A DNA stretch of 64,000 nucleotides from assembly GCA_037157565.1 (NCBI GenBank), contig JAZHRO010000022.1, forward strand, positions 9,114,001-9,178,000, written 5' to 3'. The notes beneath the pieces are model-generated. The model worked only from the letters and a program-made list of their open reading frames with translations, was not told the origin of the DNA and did not search any database. This document shows, in pieces, positions 1-11,100 of the stretch. The stretch's first letter is position 1. Each line of letters starts with the position of its first letter. This stretch comes from Thalassia testudinum. Lineage: Eukaryota; Streptophyta; Magnoliopsida; Alismatales; Hydrocharitaceae. Position numbers and translations under genes: made by a program.

Positions 1-1537
1 TAGAGTGGTTTTAAGTATTAAAAAAATCTGTTAAAGTATGGAATCATAACTAGAACCTAGGGCATTGCATGAATCCTAGGAATGAGAAATGTATGGAATG
101 ATAGCTCCTAGGTGTTGCATGAATCCTAGGGCCGGAAAACTAGATTGTATGATAGATCCTAGGATATGGCATGAATCCTAGGATGGAAAAACTAGTGGAA
201 TGTATATTACTGCAGTCTTGGAAAAATGGAAAGGAATATATAAGCTGCCTGTGAAATTAATTAACAGCTGCCTGTTATGAACAAAGAAACATGTTTGAGA
301 TCATGGAAATTGAGAACGTGAATCTGGAAAGTGAAACATATGATGTTCTGAGATAAAGGGCTGGAACCCTACGGGGAATTAGGAGTGGAACTCCTGGAAA
401 GAAAAGGAATGGAACTGAGATGTAGTTTGTACTGTCTCTTGGGTACGCAGTACCAAGGGAAGTACCTGTACCTGTTTTAGTGCAGAGTGGGGCCAGCCGC
501 CCCAGGGACCCGGGGTTAGGATTGGCCGCTCTGTACCGACTTGTTGGCCCTCGTGTACGTAGTACCGAGGAGAGCTAGTAGTGTTAGGAGAGTACTAGCT
601 ACCCCACGGGCCCCGGGGTTCTGCTAGCCTCCACCGACTTGTTAGGCCCACTAGGGCAAACCAGGGTAGTCAGGCGAGGGTGCGCGGACTGTAGAGGGGC
701 AAGGCCCCGGTTTGGTTACTGTGGAGGGGTTGGACCCCTGTTACTGAGAGGGCTCTGCCCTGGTTCCGTGCTGTGCTTTGGGCGCACCCGTTAACGGAAA
801 CGACTGACCGCGTGCCAGTACGGGCTAGCTACCTGTGCGTTTATCGCGCGTGCCGTAGTCACCGTTACGTCTGTCAGTGACCTTGGGGTGGTTGACTGAG
901 GGTAGGATCACCACGGGGGACTCTCCCGGCCAGGAGAGCACCACGTGCTACTTCTACTGTTGGAAAAGACTGCAATCAAGATCGTCCCACGAGGACATTC
1001 GAGATCAAGTAAAGGATCTGAGAAGTAAATGAAATAGTGAGAAAAATTGAAAGATGTAAATAAAGGAAGTAATAGAACATAACAGCTACTGTACACTCTA
1101 CTGTTGCCTTTAGTTAAGTTTGCCACTCTACTCAGCGTTTTGCTGACGTGTTACACTCGTTACCTTTTTCAGGACCAGGTGTTGAGCAGCCAGGGTCGGC
1201 GGCTGCAGAGGACGCTGGGCCGAGTAGGGTCCAGTAGAGTTGCCACAGCTTTGTACCTTCTTTTGTTTCTGTTCTAGTGAGTAGTTTTGTTTCCGCTGTA
1301 CCTTCTTTACCTGCAGTTTTTGTTATATGATAAATGTTGTTTTACTGTTGTGGTGGTGCCTACTGTAGTAGTTTCTTTCCTTACTGCTGTACTTTCTTAC
1401 TGTTAGTTATATTCATGCTGAATGTGGTTTATTTTACTGTCTTTTGGTTACTTCCTCGTTGGACGACTGGGTCTTGGGATTAGTCGAGTCGGTCCGGTTC
1501 TCGTGTCTCGTAGGGACTCGGGAACCGGGTCGTTACA
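1..1537 (+). mobile_element. Family A Ty3 LTR, 3' part, cut by window edge
   Basis: This stretch matches the last ~1.55 kb of the LTRs at 10477-13175 and 18175-20856 along its whole length: the CCTAGG-containing repeats, the blocks around CCGACTTGTTGGCCC, and the terminal GGGTCGTTACA ending at 1537. The LTR start and any internal region lie left of the window, so it may be a solo LTR or the 3' end of a full element. The DNA just to its right is TNP2 transposase, so it inserted into a CACTA element. The expected 5-bp target duplication would be TTTAT (1538-1542), but the left copy is outside the window. Confidence 0.93.
51..185 (+). repeat. CCTAGG-bounded short tandem repeats inside the LTR
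   Basis: Three degenerate units of about 45 bp each carry the palindrome CCTAGG at both ends around a core like TTGCATGAAT. The same block recurs in the other family A LTRs at about 11670-11810, 19350-19490, and on the minus strand at about 30710-30840 and 47870-48005. It is therefore a fixed part of this LTR. Confidence 0.8.
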
Positions 1538-1539
1538 TT

Positions 1540-3446
1540 TATGCATCTTGATATTTATGAAGAATATCCATCTGGAAATTTAATGCTTGATAGAAACTTA
1601 AATATTTTTTTGTTTTGCATCTCCATTTAGTGTATAAATTGCATCCTCTAATCTAAATTTTCCATTTGGTAGACTCTTTGATTGCAACGCAAATCGTATA
1701 CCAATATCTTGTAAGTCTCATCTTGCCTTCAAATTATCTTTTGGGTTCCCTAAAAGGTTCATTATTTCAAGGATGTTCTCCATTACATTTTTTTCAATGT
1801 GCATAACATCAAGACTGTGGCAAATTTGAAGATCTTGCCAATATAGTAATTCTCTAAAGAAAATGCTTTCCTTCCTCCAACCATAACAATCACTAATCTT
1901 CTCTGCATGCTTTTTTAATTCCTTCTTAAAGGACTTTCCAAGTTTAACATATCCAAGCTTTTTTTGTTCCATCTATGCATCCTCTTCTGATAATCGTTCT
2001 TTCATCATACCTGAGACAGGTTTGCCATCAAATTTTTACTTGCAATCATTCTTTCACCACCTATGTCGTATGGGAAGGAATTTACGTGGCCCAAATAACA
2101 AAACTTCTTACTCTCTTTAAGCCAGGTATTATTCGTATCCTCCACATAAATAGGGCATGCTTTTTTTCCTTTCATGCTCCATCCAAAGAGGTTGGCATAT
2201 GCAGGAAAATCGCTGATAGTCCAAAGTAATGCTGCATGTATTGTAAACGTTTGCTTCTACGATGCATCATATGCTTACACTCCTGTAAACCATAACTTCA
2301 ATTCCTCTAACAAAGGTTGCATATAAACATCGATTACATTTCCTGAAGCGCTAGGACTTGGAATTAGCAATGTTGACATCATAAATGATGACTTCATGCA
2401 CAACCATGGAGATAAGTTATATGTGACAGCCATTACTGGCCAAATTATATAATTAACATTCATGTTACCAAATGGATTAAACCTATCACTTAATAGCGCT
2501 AATCTTCAATTTCAAGCCTCTACTGCAAATAGTGGATGTTTAATATCAAAACTTCTCCATTCTTCACAATCAGCTGGATGATGCATTAGTCCATTTGAAT
2601 CTTCTTTCCTTCCATTCTTACGCCAAGACATTATTTTTTGCAATCTTTGATGACATAAAGAGACGTAGTCGTGGAATAAGTGGAAAGTAACGAAGTTATT
2701 TTTCTGGACAACGTTTCTTTCCTTCGCTAACATTATTGCTAAACTTGTATCTTGGTGCAAAACATTCTAAACAATGTTCAAGCCCTTCTTTGTCCTTCCA
2801 AAATAATATACAATCATTCTAACAAGCATCTATCTTTTCACAGTTCAATCCCAATACACGAAGACGTTTCTTAGCATCATGCCAATTCTTTGGAAAGTTC
2901 ACAGGATGACCCAATAGCTCTGCAATAAAATCTAGAACATCTGACATCATTTTTTATGTTGCTCTATTCATCACCTTCATTCTAAACAGTTTCAATAGGA
3001 AGCTTAAATGTAACATTGAGCTGATTTCCGGACAAATTGGATAATTGGCTTCATTTAGTGCAAAATAAAATTGACTACTTTCATCATTTATCTCATCTTC
3101 ATTCAACGAATTAGGATCAGGCCTACTATCATTTAACAAATCCATTATTCGATCCCCATCTTGTGAATGATTTTGTTCAGAGTCGATTATATGATCACCC
3201 AGTTCACGTTGCCTTGACGATTGTATAACATGACCATATGCCATAACAAATGAGATGTTCTAACACAACTCGCTCATACAACCATCCATTCTTGCAATTT
3301 TTGCAAGGACAAAAAATCAAGTTCTTCTCTACTCCACTTCTATATGATCTTCATTCATTATGAAAAGCCCAATCTAAGAATCTCTTTACTCCGAGACTAT
3401 ATTTTGTGATATCAATTCGACGCAAATACATCCATGATTTATCCAT
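1540..3446 (-). pseudogene. CACTA (En/Spm) TNP2-type transposase, decayed
   Basis: Read on the minus strand, the protein order fits plant TNP2 transposase. A start near 3446 opens a transposase-associated N-terminal segment beginning MDKSWMY. Then come a leucine-rich stretch, an HPADCEEWRSFD block near 2550-2590, WPVMAVTYNLSPWLCMK near 2390-2440, NVIDVYMQPLLEELK near 2290-2340, a LLWTISDFPAYANLFGWSMKGKKACP block near 2150-2230 (key residues W, DFPAY, GWS, KGK, CP), and LDVMHIEKNV near 1790-1820. Known role: TNP2 excises and inserts CACTA elements. The frame is broken by several stops and shifts, so it is inactive. Its C-terminal end is lost where the LTR at 1-1537 inserted. No CACTA terminal repeat could be placed with confidence. 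Confidence 0.87.
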
Positions 3447-3895
3447 TGGTACCTAAATCAATAACCAAAATGATTAATAAGTAGATTTCATGAAAATATG
3501 TTTAACTTATGCATAAAAAAAGATATTTTTAGGTTGAAGAAAATCTAGTACCTACAATCAACAAAAGTCCAACCATTTGTTACACTTATGTGGAGAGACA
3601 ACAAGGAAAACCTTCTATGAAGAACCACTTAGTTAGAAAACAACTTTAGCCTAATCAGATGAGAATCTATCTCAGCTTAAAGGCAAATAGTGGTTGGAAA
3701 TACCATATTTAGAATTTTTTCCTAAATCATGCCTTGAATAATTCTAAGCTAGAGTATACAACAATACTACAAGCATTTTGCCCAAAATCACAACAAGGTT
3801 ATATCCGAGAGGGAGAGGAGGAGGAGGGTGAAAATTATTTATTGTGCGAATGTAAAAATCACTTAAGATATAACATCCCTTCACATCCAAATATT

Positions 3896-3965
3896 GCAAA
3901 ACCCATGTTTCTCAGCGTTAACACTATTTTGTAAAATCAATGTTTCTAAGCCTTAACATTGTTTT
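3896..3965 (+). repeat. 35-bp tandem duplication
   Basis: Two adjacent 35-bp units (3896-3930 and 3931-3965) share the core ATGTTTCT-AG-(C/G)TTAACA-T-TTTTG, with several mismatches. Short repeats of this size are common near CACTA ends, so it could be a subterminal repeat of the neighbouring TNP2 element; that is inference. Confidence 0.6.
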
Positions 3966-4893
3966 GCAACACCTAGTTGGGTTGAGTGATAAGGTAAAGA
4001 ATTTAGATACCATAAACTACAAACTTGGGATAAAAGTTGTAAAACCAAGCATGGTAGTGAATAATATGTTGGAATTAGAAAAAAAAATCACAAATTGTTT
4101 TATTCATCAAACCATATAGAACCCACACTTTCTAAAAGTAATGTCTACTAACAAATAGATGTACTAGAAATCTTGAGAGGAAAAAGCTTAAACATATTAC
4201 TTTAGAATGATTTATATTCTCTTGTTGTATAGCTTTATTGTCCAATTTAGTTAATGTTGCAAATTAGCTACTGATGCCATCCACAATTGTGCCATCCATA
4301 ATCTTAAATTATTCTGCATTATTTTTGTTACAACCTATTAATACCATCTAAGTAAAGGATTTCCCTTTAAAAAAAATTTCTCTCTAAATATGTTATCTTT
4401 TTTTATATGTTTGTTTTTATTTACAATTTTTGTCTACAATTCACCCCCTATAATTTCCTATTCTTACTCTAATGAATATTCGAGCACCACAAGTGATGCA
4501 AAATGAATGGAGTAGAGCTATAAGATTGCTTAGATAACGTATAACCCATGTCTAGCACCTATGTGAAATGGATTTAGCATATGTACTTAATGCGCCATGT
4601 CAATGGAGGTGATGATTCTTGATTTGGCTAGACAAATCTAGTGAGGTGCTAGGACATAAAACTATCATCTTGGAGACTCTGAAAGAGGAAATAAGTTCTA
4701 CTAACTTTTTATTGGAATTGATTTCTAATAGGAGCATCTTGAGATAAGATTGAGTAAGAAGACGATGATCTACAAGATCAACTAAGCACAAGTTGTTTTT
4801 TATCACCTCATGAGCCTAGAGTTGTTTCAAAATAGCCAAAACATTAAGAACTTGAAGTATACTCACTTGACGACTAGATGCCAAATTAATACA

Positions 4894-4990
4894 ACCTAAT
4901 CCATGCCAAATAACATTGTAAAAAAGATGGGACCTAATCCATGCCAAATAACATTGTGGCTGTTAACAAAGACCTAATCCATTCCAAATA
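4894..4990 (+). repeat. Three spaced copies of a ~20-bp unit
   Basis: The unit ACCTAATCCATGCCAAATA occurs at 4894, 4932 and (with CCATTCC) 4972, the first two followed by ACATTGT. The spacing is about 38-40 bp, so this is a degenerate tandem array with a 40-bp period. Confidence 0.7.
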
Positions 4991-5430
4991 GAACCTGTAG
5001 TCGATACACATCATTTTGAAATAAAAGCATACACTGATTTGCAATGTCGAAAATGAAACTCTACATGAAGAGATAGTAAATATACTGTTAACTAATCCTA
5101 TTATTAATTCATTAAAATAGGACGATGGTGCCAGTTAACAAGAATAAAATAGGACTTGTAGCTATTCATGAAGCAGACCATACTATAGTTTATGGTATAA
5201 TACAAATGAAGATGACGAATATGTATGATACTGGTATAATACTGGTAGGATGAATATGATCATAACCTATAGTTTTACGAAGAGGACCTGTAGCTGACGA
5301 TGGACCCGGGATGGCGAAGGAGATGACCGGACGGAGGGCTGGTGAACGATCGATGATGAGATCGATCAAGAAGGGCCACGCACCGCTGGGGGACTATGCG
5401 ATCAACGGGGCTGCTGAACGATCCGCGCGC

Positions 5431-5610
5431 CGCTGGGGAGGGGCCGCGCGTCGCTGCAGGTTGCTGGGCAGGGGCCGCGTGCCGCTGGTCGCTGGGGAAG
5501 GGGTCCGTGCGTCGCTGCAGATTGCTAGGCAGGGGATGCGCCGCTGGTCGCTGGGGAAGGGGGCTACGCGCCGCTGCTCGCTGGGGAAGGGGCCCGCGCG
5601 CCGCTGCGGA
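5431..5610 (+). repeat. GC-rich minisatellite, about six ~30-bp units
   Basis: Alternating units start CGCTGGGGA-GGGG or TTGCTGGGCAGGGG and end in a variant of CGCCGCTGGT or CGTCGCTGCAG. The block is much richer in GC than its surroundings. It is open in more than one plus-strand frame, which repeats of this composition give for free, so I do not call a protein. Confidence 0.75.
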
Positions 5611-6581
5611 AGGGGGATCGGGAAGGGCTGCGCGTGGAGTAGCGGGCGAAAGGGAGATCGGGAAGGGTTGCGCTGCCTGCGCGTGGAGTTGTCAGAGGGA
5701 AGGGTTTTTCTCCATGGGGTGGGATTTGTCTGAGGGGGCGGGAGTTTTTTTTCAGGGCTGGGTGGGGGTTTTTTGAGCGATTTTCTTTTTGTTTTACGAG
5801 GGGGAGGAGGGGGCAGCGGGCAAGGATTTTTGTCGACTAGGTTTTAATTATTTGAGGTGATTTCACTTATACCTCTTAAATTTTCGTCTCAAAAAGTTTA
5901 TTGTGTATCTTAAATTTGGAACAAGTTCTTAAAATTTTGGAGGGGTTAAGAAAAGAGAGGAAGGGATGAAGAAAGTGTAGGGATTGTAAGGTTATTTATA
6001 AGTGAAGAATGGAGGGCAATTAAGTCATTTCATGTTTAAAACATTAATGCAAGGGCTTTTAGTAATGGATTTAAGCATCACTAAAGCCTTGAACGTGGGC
6101 GTAGGTCATCCGCCCGCGCACCTCTTTTCCTTCCTCTGCTGCAACGTCTTATGCACGATTGCAAAAATCTCAGCCGTCCGATCTTGCGATCGACAGCTAA
6201 GAATACATCGTGCCCATGGCTTCAAAACACCCCCCGCATGCGATCACGCATGTAGAGGTGCGTCTGATCACGCGTGCGGGGTTCCTCACATCTAGGCATG
6301 CCATGTGGCGCTCCTGCCACCGCTCATCTTTGATCCGACGGCCTAATTTCGCCGTGCAAGCACCTTCGGCTGATTTTGGGTGCACTGCGTTTCGAACGCG
6401 CGCCCCTTCCTTTGCATTTGAAGTCAAGAAAAATGTGCCATCTTGCTTCTTTGACGAGTTTTTGATTCCAGGCGCTCTTGCTTTCAACTGTTGGATCAAG
6501 ATCCAACGGCTGAAATCAACCAAGCACATGAGGAGAGAGTCGCAGCGGGTGCCTGTTCACACGAGCTATCGAGGAGTTTAA
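5611..6581. other. No gene recognised; GC-rich to mixed DNA
   Basis: The GC-rich part runs to about 5820, followed by AT-rich DNA and a stretch rich in CG dinucleotides (6080-6560). That stretch holds short open frames on both strands with no family match. An inverted repeat TTGGATC-AA-GATCCAA sits at about 6490-6505. It could be part of an old LTR. Confidence 0.4.
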
Positions 6582-9283
6582 TGTTTCGTCGCACTCCTAA
6601 ATAGCTCAATCAACAGATAAAATTTATAAACTCAAAATCAAGAAATGAAGTCTGAGGTCGAACACAGGAAGCAAATATGAAATTCACAATATTAATCTCA
6701 CGTAGAATCAATGAGCATAATTAATTGAGCATTAAATAGTATTCAATGAATAATAACCTAGTTAAATTGACATTTAATGATAAACATGAGTATCTCAATA
6801 GTTTATAATAATAAAAAGAAGTCAAGACAAAATAATGGTGATTTGAATCACTAATTATTAGTCCTAATCAAACATGCATGTCAAATCTCAATTATATCAA
6901 ATAAATGAATAGTAGCTTGAATGTTATAGTGATCAAACGACAGCTCTTATTTTCAGACGACTTAATTAATCATCAGTAAGCACAGGCACAAGGCTTTTAA
7001 GCCTTTTCTCTTGTTCTTCTTCTCCTTCTTCTGCTTCTCTTCTCTCCTCTTCTTTCTTTCTTCAGCTTCCTTCCTTATTCTTTTCTTCACGAGCCTTCTC
7101 TTTTCCTTAAGGCTTTCTCTAAGCCTTCTTTCCTTTCTTCACAGAGCCTAAGTGTTAAGTGTTTTAGCACAATGCACATGCCCCGAGGCACATGCACAGA
7201 GAGCAAAACCCTCCGCCGCTCTCTCACAATTTCCCTCCTCTTTCTCAAACCCAGGTAGCTAATCGGGTATTCGGGTAATCGCATCCAGGCATAGGGACTA
7301 GGGCTACCGTGTGTGAGAGGTAGCCGAGGAGTGAGCGGTTGTTAGTGAAGAGGGACCCGACCCCTCGTGTATTGAGCAAGGGGTTCGAGTCACAAAAACA
7401 ATTTATCCCGCAACTTCCACTCCTAATCCTACAATGTAGGACTATTTGCCCCAAAGTCTTCTCAGCACAGCAGCAGATAGAGGGGCTTCCAATTGAAGTC
7501 GAAGGCAAGCTTGTGGCGTGGAATTGAGGGTCTAAAAGGATGCCTGGGAGTCTCTCGCGTGACCTGGAGGTGCAAGTGAGGTTGAATGCATTGAAGCTGG
7601 GTACCCAAGGTCGCGCGAAGAATCTCCGTCAATGGCGGCGAGGGTCGAGTACCTGCAAAGATGAAAACGGCCTTACGGCCACGTTAGAAGCACTCAGAAG
7701 CTTCTTTGCGGCATGGCGAGGGTAGTGGTGGCGGTGGCAAGCTACGAAGGTGGTAGTAGGGGGCTGGCGAAGGCAGACTGTGAAAGCGAAGGTGGAGGTG
7801 TTCGGGGAGACAATGGGCGCAGCAATCCCCTCAATTTCTTGAGGGGTTTTGTTTGCATGGACACGGCGAAGGTGTAGGAAGTGTTGGCAAGCCAAATGGT
7901 GGTCTGTGGTGGTGTGGAGGACTCTTTGCAGGTGTGGCCAGACGTAGAGATGACGATGGTGTGGAGGGCATATCAGCGGTTGAGTTGAAGGATAACATGG
8001 GGGAAAGAGAGTAGGGGAGTCTAACTAACCTAGTCTGACTGGATGAAAGGGGAGGAAGGTGTCAGTTTTGGTATGGCCGACGTCGGAGAAGGTGAAGCCT
8101 CCGTTGAAGAAGAACTGCGAGGAAGACGGTGGAAGGTGACACCTGCTAGTATTGCAAGACGGGGACGAGCTTGAGGAGGAAGAACTGGTCAATTATAGTC
8201 CGTGGCGGCCATCAAAGAAGGTGGACGGAGAAGTTTGTCGGAGCTTGCGGAGAGTTTGTTAAGAGAGAGGAGAAGAAGGTGGAATTCGATCCAAAACCAA
8301 GCTAAAGAGCATGACCTTGCAATTAAGGTCCGTTTATAGGGCTTGGGTCGAGCTTCCAAGCTTGGAAACAAGCTTGAAAGTTTGAAAAATCAGGGATTAG
8401 GACTCTTAATTTCAAGGAGTTAGCTTGGGCATCTCGGCTCAAATTTGAGCTCGAGATTGCATTTAGATGGAAGAGGAAGGTCTTGAGATCCTCCCTTCCA
8501 ATTTTGGAATGCATTGGCCGTGAAATCAGGGAGATCTTTCTGATTGAAGGTCGGCGCATGGTGGGTTTTAGGATTCTGCATATGCGAAGGCAGCGGGGAC
8601 CTGTTGGTGAAGAATATGACAAAGTTAGGGGCCTCTTGCGAATATTTCAAAAGTTGAGGGGTTATTTAAGAGAAAAAGAATCAGACTGGACTAAAATGCA
8701 AACTACGTTAAGATGATCTTTAATTGGGCCCAAATTTTGGTACAAACTTAATTTGGATCCAAAAAATCTGATGGTGAAGTTGGATTTTGGTTTTGACTAA
8801 GTTTGAATGGGTAATTTATGCAAAATCCAAATTATGGCAACTTCTATTTGAGACTCTGTTTTATGTCAAAATAGGTTTAGATGGTCAAATCAAGGATACC
8901 AAACCTTATAGAATATTTTTCTATGATTTTTAGAAGGTTTAGATAGAATTTATCCTGACCAGAACCTCTGTTAATTAAGCGGGTCTGAAATTAGGATTTC
9001 GAGTGTTGTTTTGACTCTCGAAGTGCACGAAAACCCATTTCTATCTACACAGACCCTATTATTAGTCATTAATGAACATTTGACCTTAGTTTAACCCTTG
9101 GGAAATACCGTGATTATTCTACATTCATAATATGTTGTTAAAACTGCAAATTTATCCATGCTTTAATGCACTCTTCTCAGAAAGGATATGTCATGAATTA
9201 TGACTCTTCGGCAATTATATAGGATCATTTATCTCTTGATTGTAATTAATTAAAGATAGTTATGGCTTATGATGACGTTATCA
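6582..9283 (-). mobile_element. Old LTR-like sequence related to family C
   Basis: The order of landmarks parallels the family C LTRs (36855-39531, 41067-43744): a GGTCGAACACAGG block near 6656, a pyrimidine-rich CTTCTTCTCC tract (7010-7110), a TTTATAGG box near 8332, and then a clearly alignable 3' part (about 8650-9200) with TCAAAAGTTGAGGG, CTGATGGTGAA, CAAATTATGG and TTTTCTATGATTTTTAGA-GGTTTAG. It seems to end near ACGTTATCA at 9283. In family C this orientation means transcription from the minus strand. The left boundary is approximate and I found no matching target duplication, so solo LTR is inference. Confidence 0.45.
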
Positions 9284-10471
9284 TCGGTGCCTTGGGCGGT
9301 GTGGGCAGCTAAGATGGTGCTACGTGGTGCTATCTTGGCCATCCATCTTCTATGTCTTGCAGATGGTGCCACGGATGTCGGATAGAACTACTTTTCGTGC
9401 CGTTGGGCTGCAATCGTTGATACGAACCTATCCATGCGGTCAGATTAGTCATTTGAAGTGTGGATTTACACCACCTGGCCCCTTGGCCTCTGATCTTTCT
9501 TGGACTACATCGATATTATGAAAGTTCGATTGGGGCGATCTTGGAGTGAACTCCAATCATCGCCCTGATCAAATCCATATGGTTGAATCTTTAATCTGTA
9601 GCCCCAATATGATATTGCTCTATTTCCTGACCACAAAAAGGAAAAATTAATATAAAATTTATACAACCTAATCTAAAAGCATGATGATGCATGTTATGAA
9701 ATAATTATAATGTATGATGCAACTTTATGCCTAAGAACACGCATAAATAGATGATTTATATGATATAAACGTGTTCACATCAAGCACAAGGGAATGTAAA
9801 AATTTCAAGTTTTAGGTACTTTCAAAGGTCAAACTCAGGTTTTCAAAGTAATTAATAAAACTTCTTATAATTAACGAGTAAAATGTAAGGTTTGTACTCT
9901 AAGTAATGATATGTTTCAAATTTTAAGAAAAATAAAAAAGAATATCAATTTCTAGACTAATTAAAGTCTCAATGCTCAATATCTAGGCAAATTAGAGTCT
10001 CAATGCCCCCAAAAATAAAGCTTATGTTTGTAGATATATATTTACGCAAATAACATGAGATCATTTGAAGTGTCTAACAAAGACAATTGGATGTGGAGTT
10101 ATATTCTTTACAATACTTTTGAGAATGCAAATGGTAACAATAACGACCACATAAAAATTTTCTTTGTTCTTCCTTTTTTTTCCTATTATGATATGAAAGT
10201 TCAACATAAATAACATGGTAGGAATACATCAAAGATTTAGAATTAGAGCAATATAAGTAGTGAAGATATATTTATCTTATTCTTATAAACTATGTAAATA
10301 AATATGCTTTATGGTATAATAAATCTTCTTTACATTATAATATACAGGAGGGGCAATTGTATTATTTATACTTTTATATTTGCTTATAATAAGTATAATC
10401 AACTAGAAATTAAGACAGTCATATCCATTTAATAGTTATTAAAATAATAATAAGTTGACAGTGTTGGAATA
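9284..10471. other. No gene recognised; mostly AT-rich
   Basis: 9290-9630 is moderately GC-rich with one short open frame of no recognised family. 9630-10471 is AT-rich. A ~27-bp imperfect repeat with the core AGTCTCAATGC occurs at about 9965 and 9993. The last 70 bp are related to DNA right of the family A element (see 10400-10469). Confidence 0.5.
10400..10469 (+). repeat. Direct repeat flanking the family A element, left copy
   Basis: ACTAGAAAT-AAGACA--CAT, then TTATTAAAATAATA and AATAAGTT-ACAGTG, recur in order at about 21040-21120, just right of the element, with substitutions and a small insertion. The similarity exceeds the 5-bp target duplication, so the element landed between two related sequences or near one edge of an older repeat. 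Confidence 0.55.
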
Positions 10472-10702
10472 GTAATTGTTACGACCGCAGCTTCAAAACG
10501 TATTTTAAGATGTCTGGGAGGTGGCCCAGACGTCTGACCAGACGTCTGGAACCCCTTCCAGACATCTGGGATTTGATTTTCTACGGCAGGGTGGATTTCG
10601 TCTGTGCGCCTGCGCGCATAGACCTGCAGGTACCCATTTTCCCCTCTCTCCTCCGCAGGCGCAGCACTGCCCCCCTCTCTCGCTCTCTCTCTCCCCGCGC
10701 GG

Positions 10703-10712
10703 CTTTAAAAGG
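10703..10712 (+). promoter_or_regulatory. TATA-like box of family A 5' LTR
   Basis: CTTTAAAAGG lies within GC-rich DNA directly before a pyrimidine-rich tract, about 226 bp into the LTR. LTR 2 has it at 18403-18412. On the minus strand the solo LTRs have the equivalent CCTTTTAA near 31804 and 48976. Confidence 0.6.
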
Positions 10713-11005
10713 CCTCGCCCTCTCCCTCACTCTCATCCCCTCCGCTCCCTTCTTCCTCTTCCAGCCAGAGTGCGAGTGCGAGCATGAGCTGCGGCAACGG
10801 TAGTCACGGCGGGTGTGCGGGAGGAGGTGTCGCGCGAGGGAGGAGACTCTCGGCCGTGAGGGCTCGAGCTTGCCGGGGCAGCTGGAGCCGGCCGGCGGGG
10901 GAGCCGTGGGCGTGGAGCGTCGCTGGAGGGCTGCTGCAGCTCGAGCAGCAGGCGGACGAGGCGCGGCGCGGCCGTGCGTCGTGGGCGGAGGGCGAGTAGC
11001 GCTTT

Positions 11006-11029
11006 GATTCTGGAAGTTTTTCCAGAATC
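11006..11029 (+). other. Conserved 10-bp-stem hairpin in LTR
   Basis: GATTCTGGAA and its exact complement TTCCAGAATC flank a 4-nt loop GTTT. It lies about 300 bp downstream of the TATA-like box, so it would be in the transcript leader. The same hairpin occurs at 18706-18729 (loop GTTT), 31475-31498 (loop ATTT, minus-strand LTR) and 48633-48656 (loop AATT, one stem base changed). Confidence 0.75.
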
Positions 11030-11087
11030 AGACGTCTGGGTTTCCAACCAGACGTCGGGGAAGACGTCTGGAGGACTGTCCAGACGT

Positions 11088-11100
11088 CTGAAAGGTAAGT
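11088..11100 (+). promoter_or_regulatory. Splice-donor-like site in LTR leader
   Basis: The sequence CTGAAAGGTAAGT matches the plant 5' splice-site consensus AG/GTAAGT. LTR 2 keeps it near 18770-18780. The two minus-strand solo LTRs have AAAGGTGAGT near 31407 and 48567. No acceptor was proven; TTTTCAG near 12800 is one candidate. Confidence 0.4.

Larger units (their letters stand above)
3447..5310. other. AT-rich region, no gene recognised
   Basis: This lies upstream of the TNP2 start on the minus strand and may include the rest of the CACTA element, including its promoter side. I see no coding homology. It contains a 35-bp tandem duplication (3896-3965) and three copies of a 20-27-bp unit (4894-4990), listed separately. 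Confidence 0.5.
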
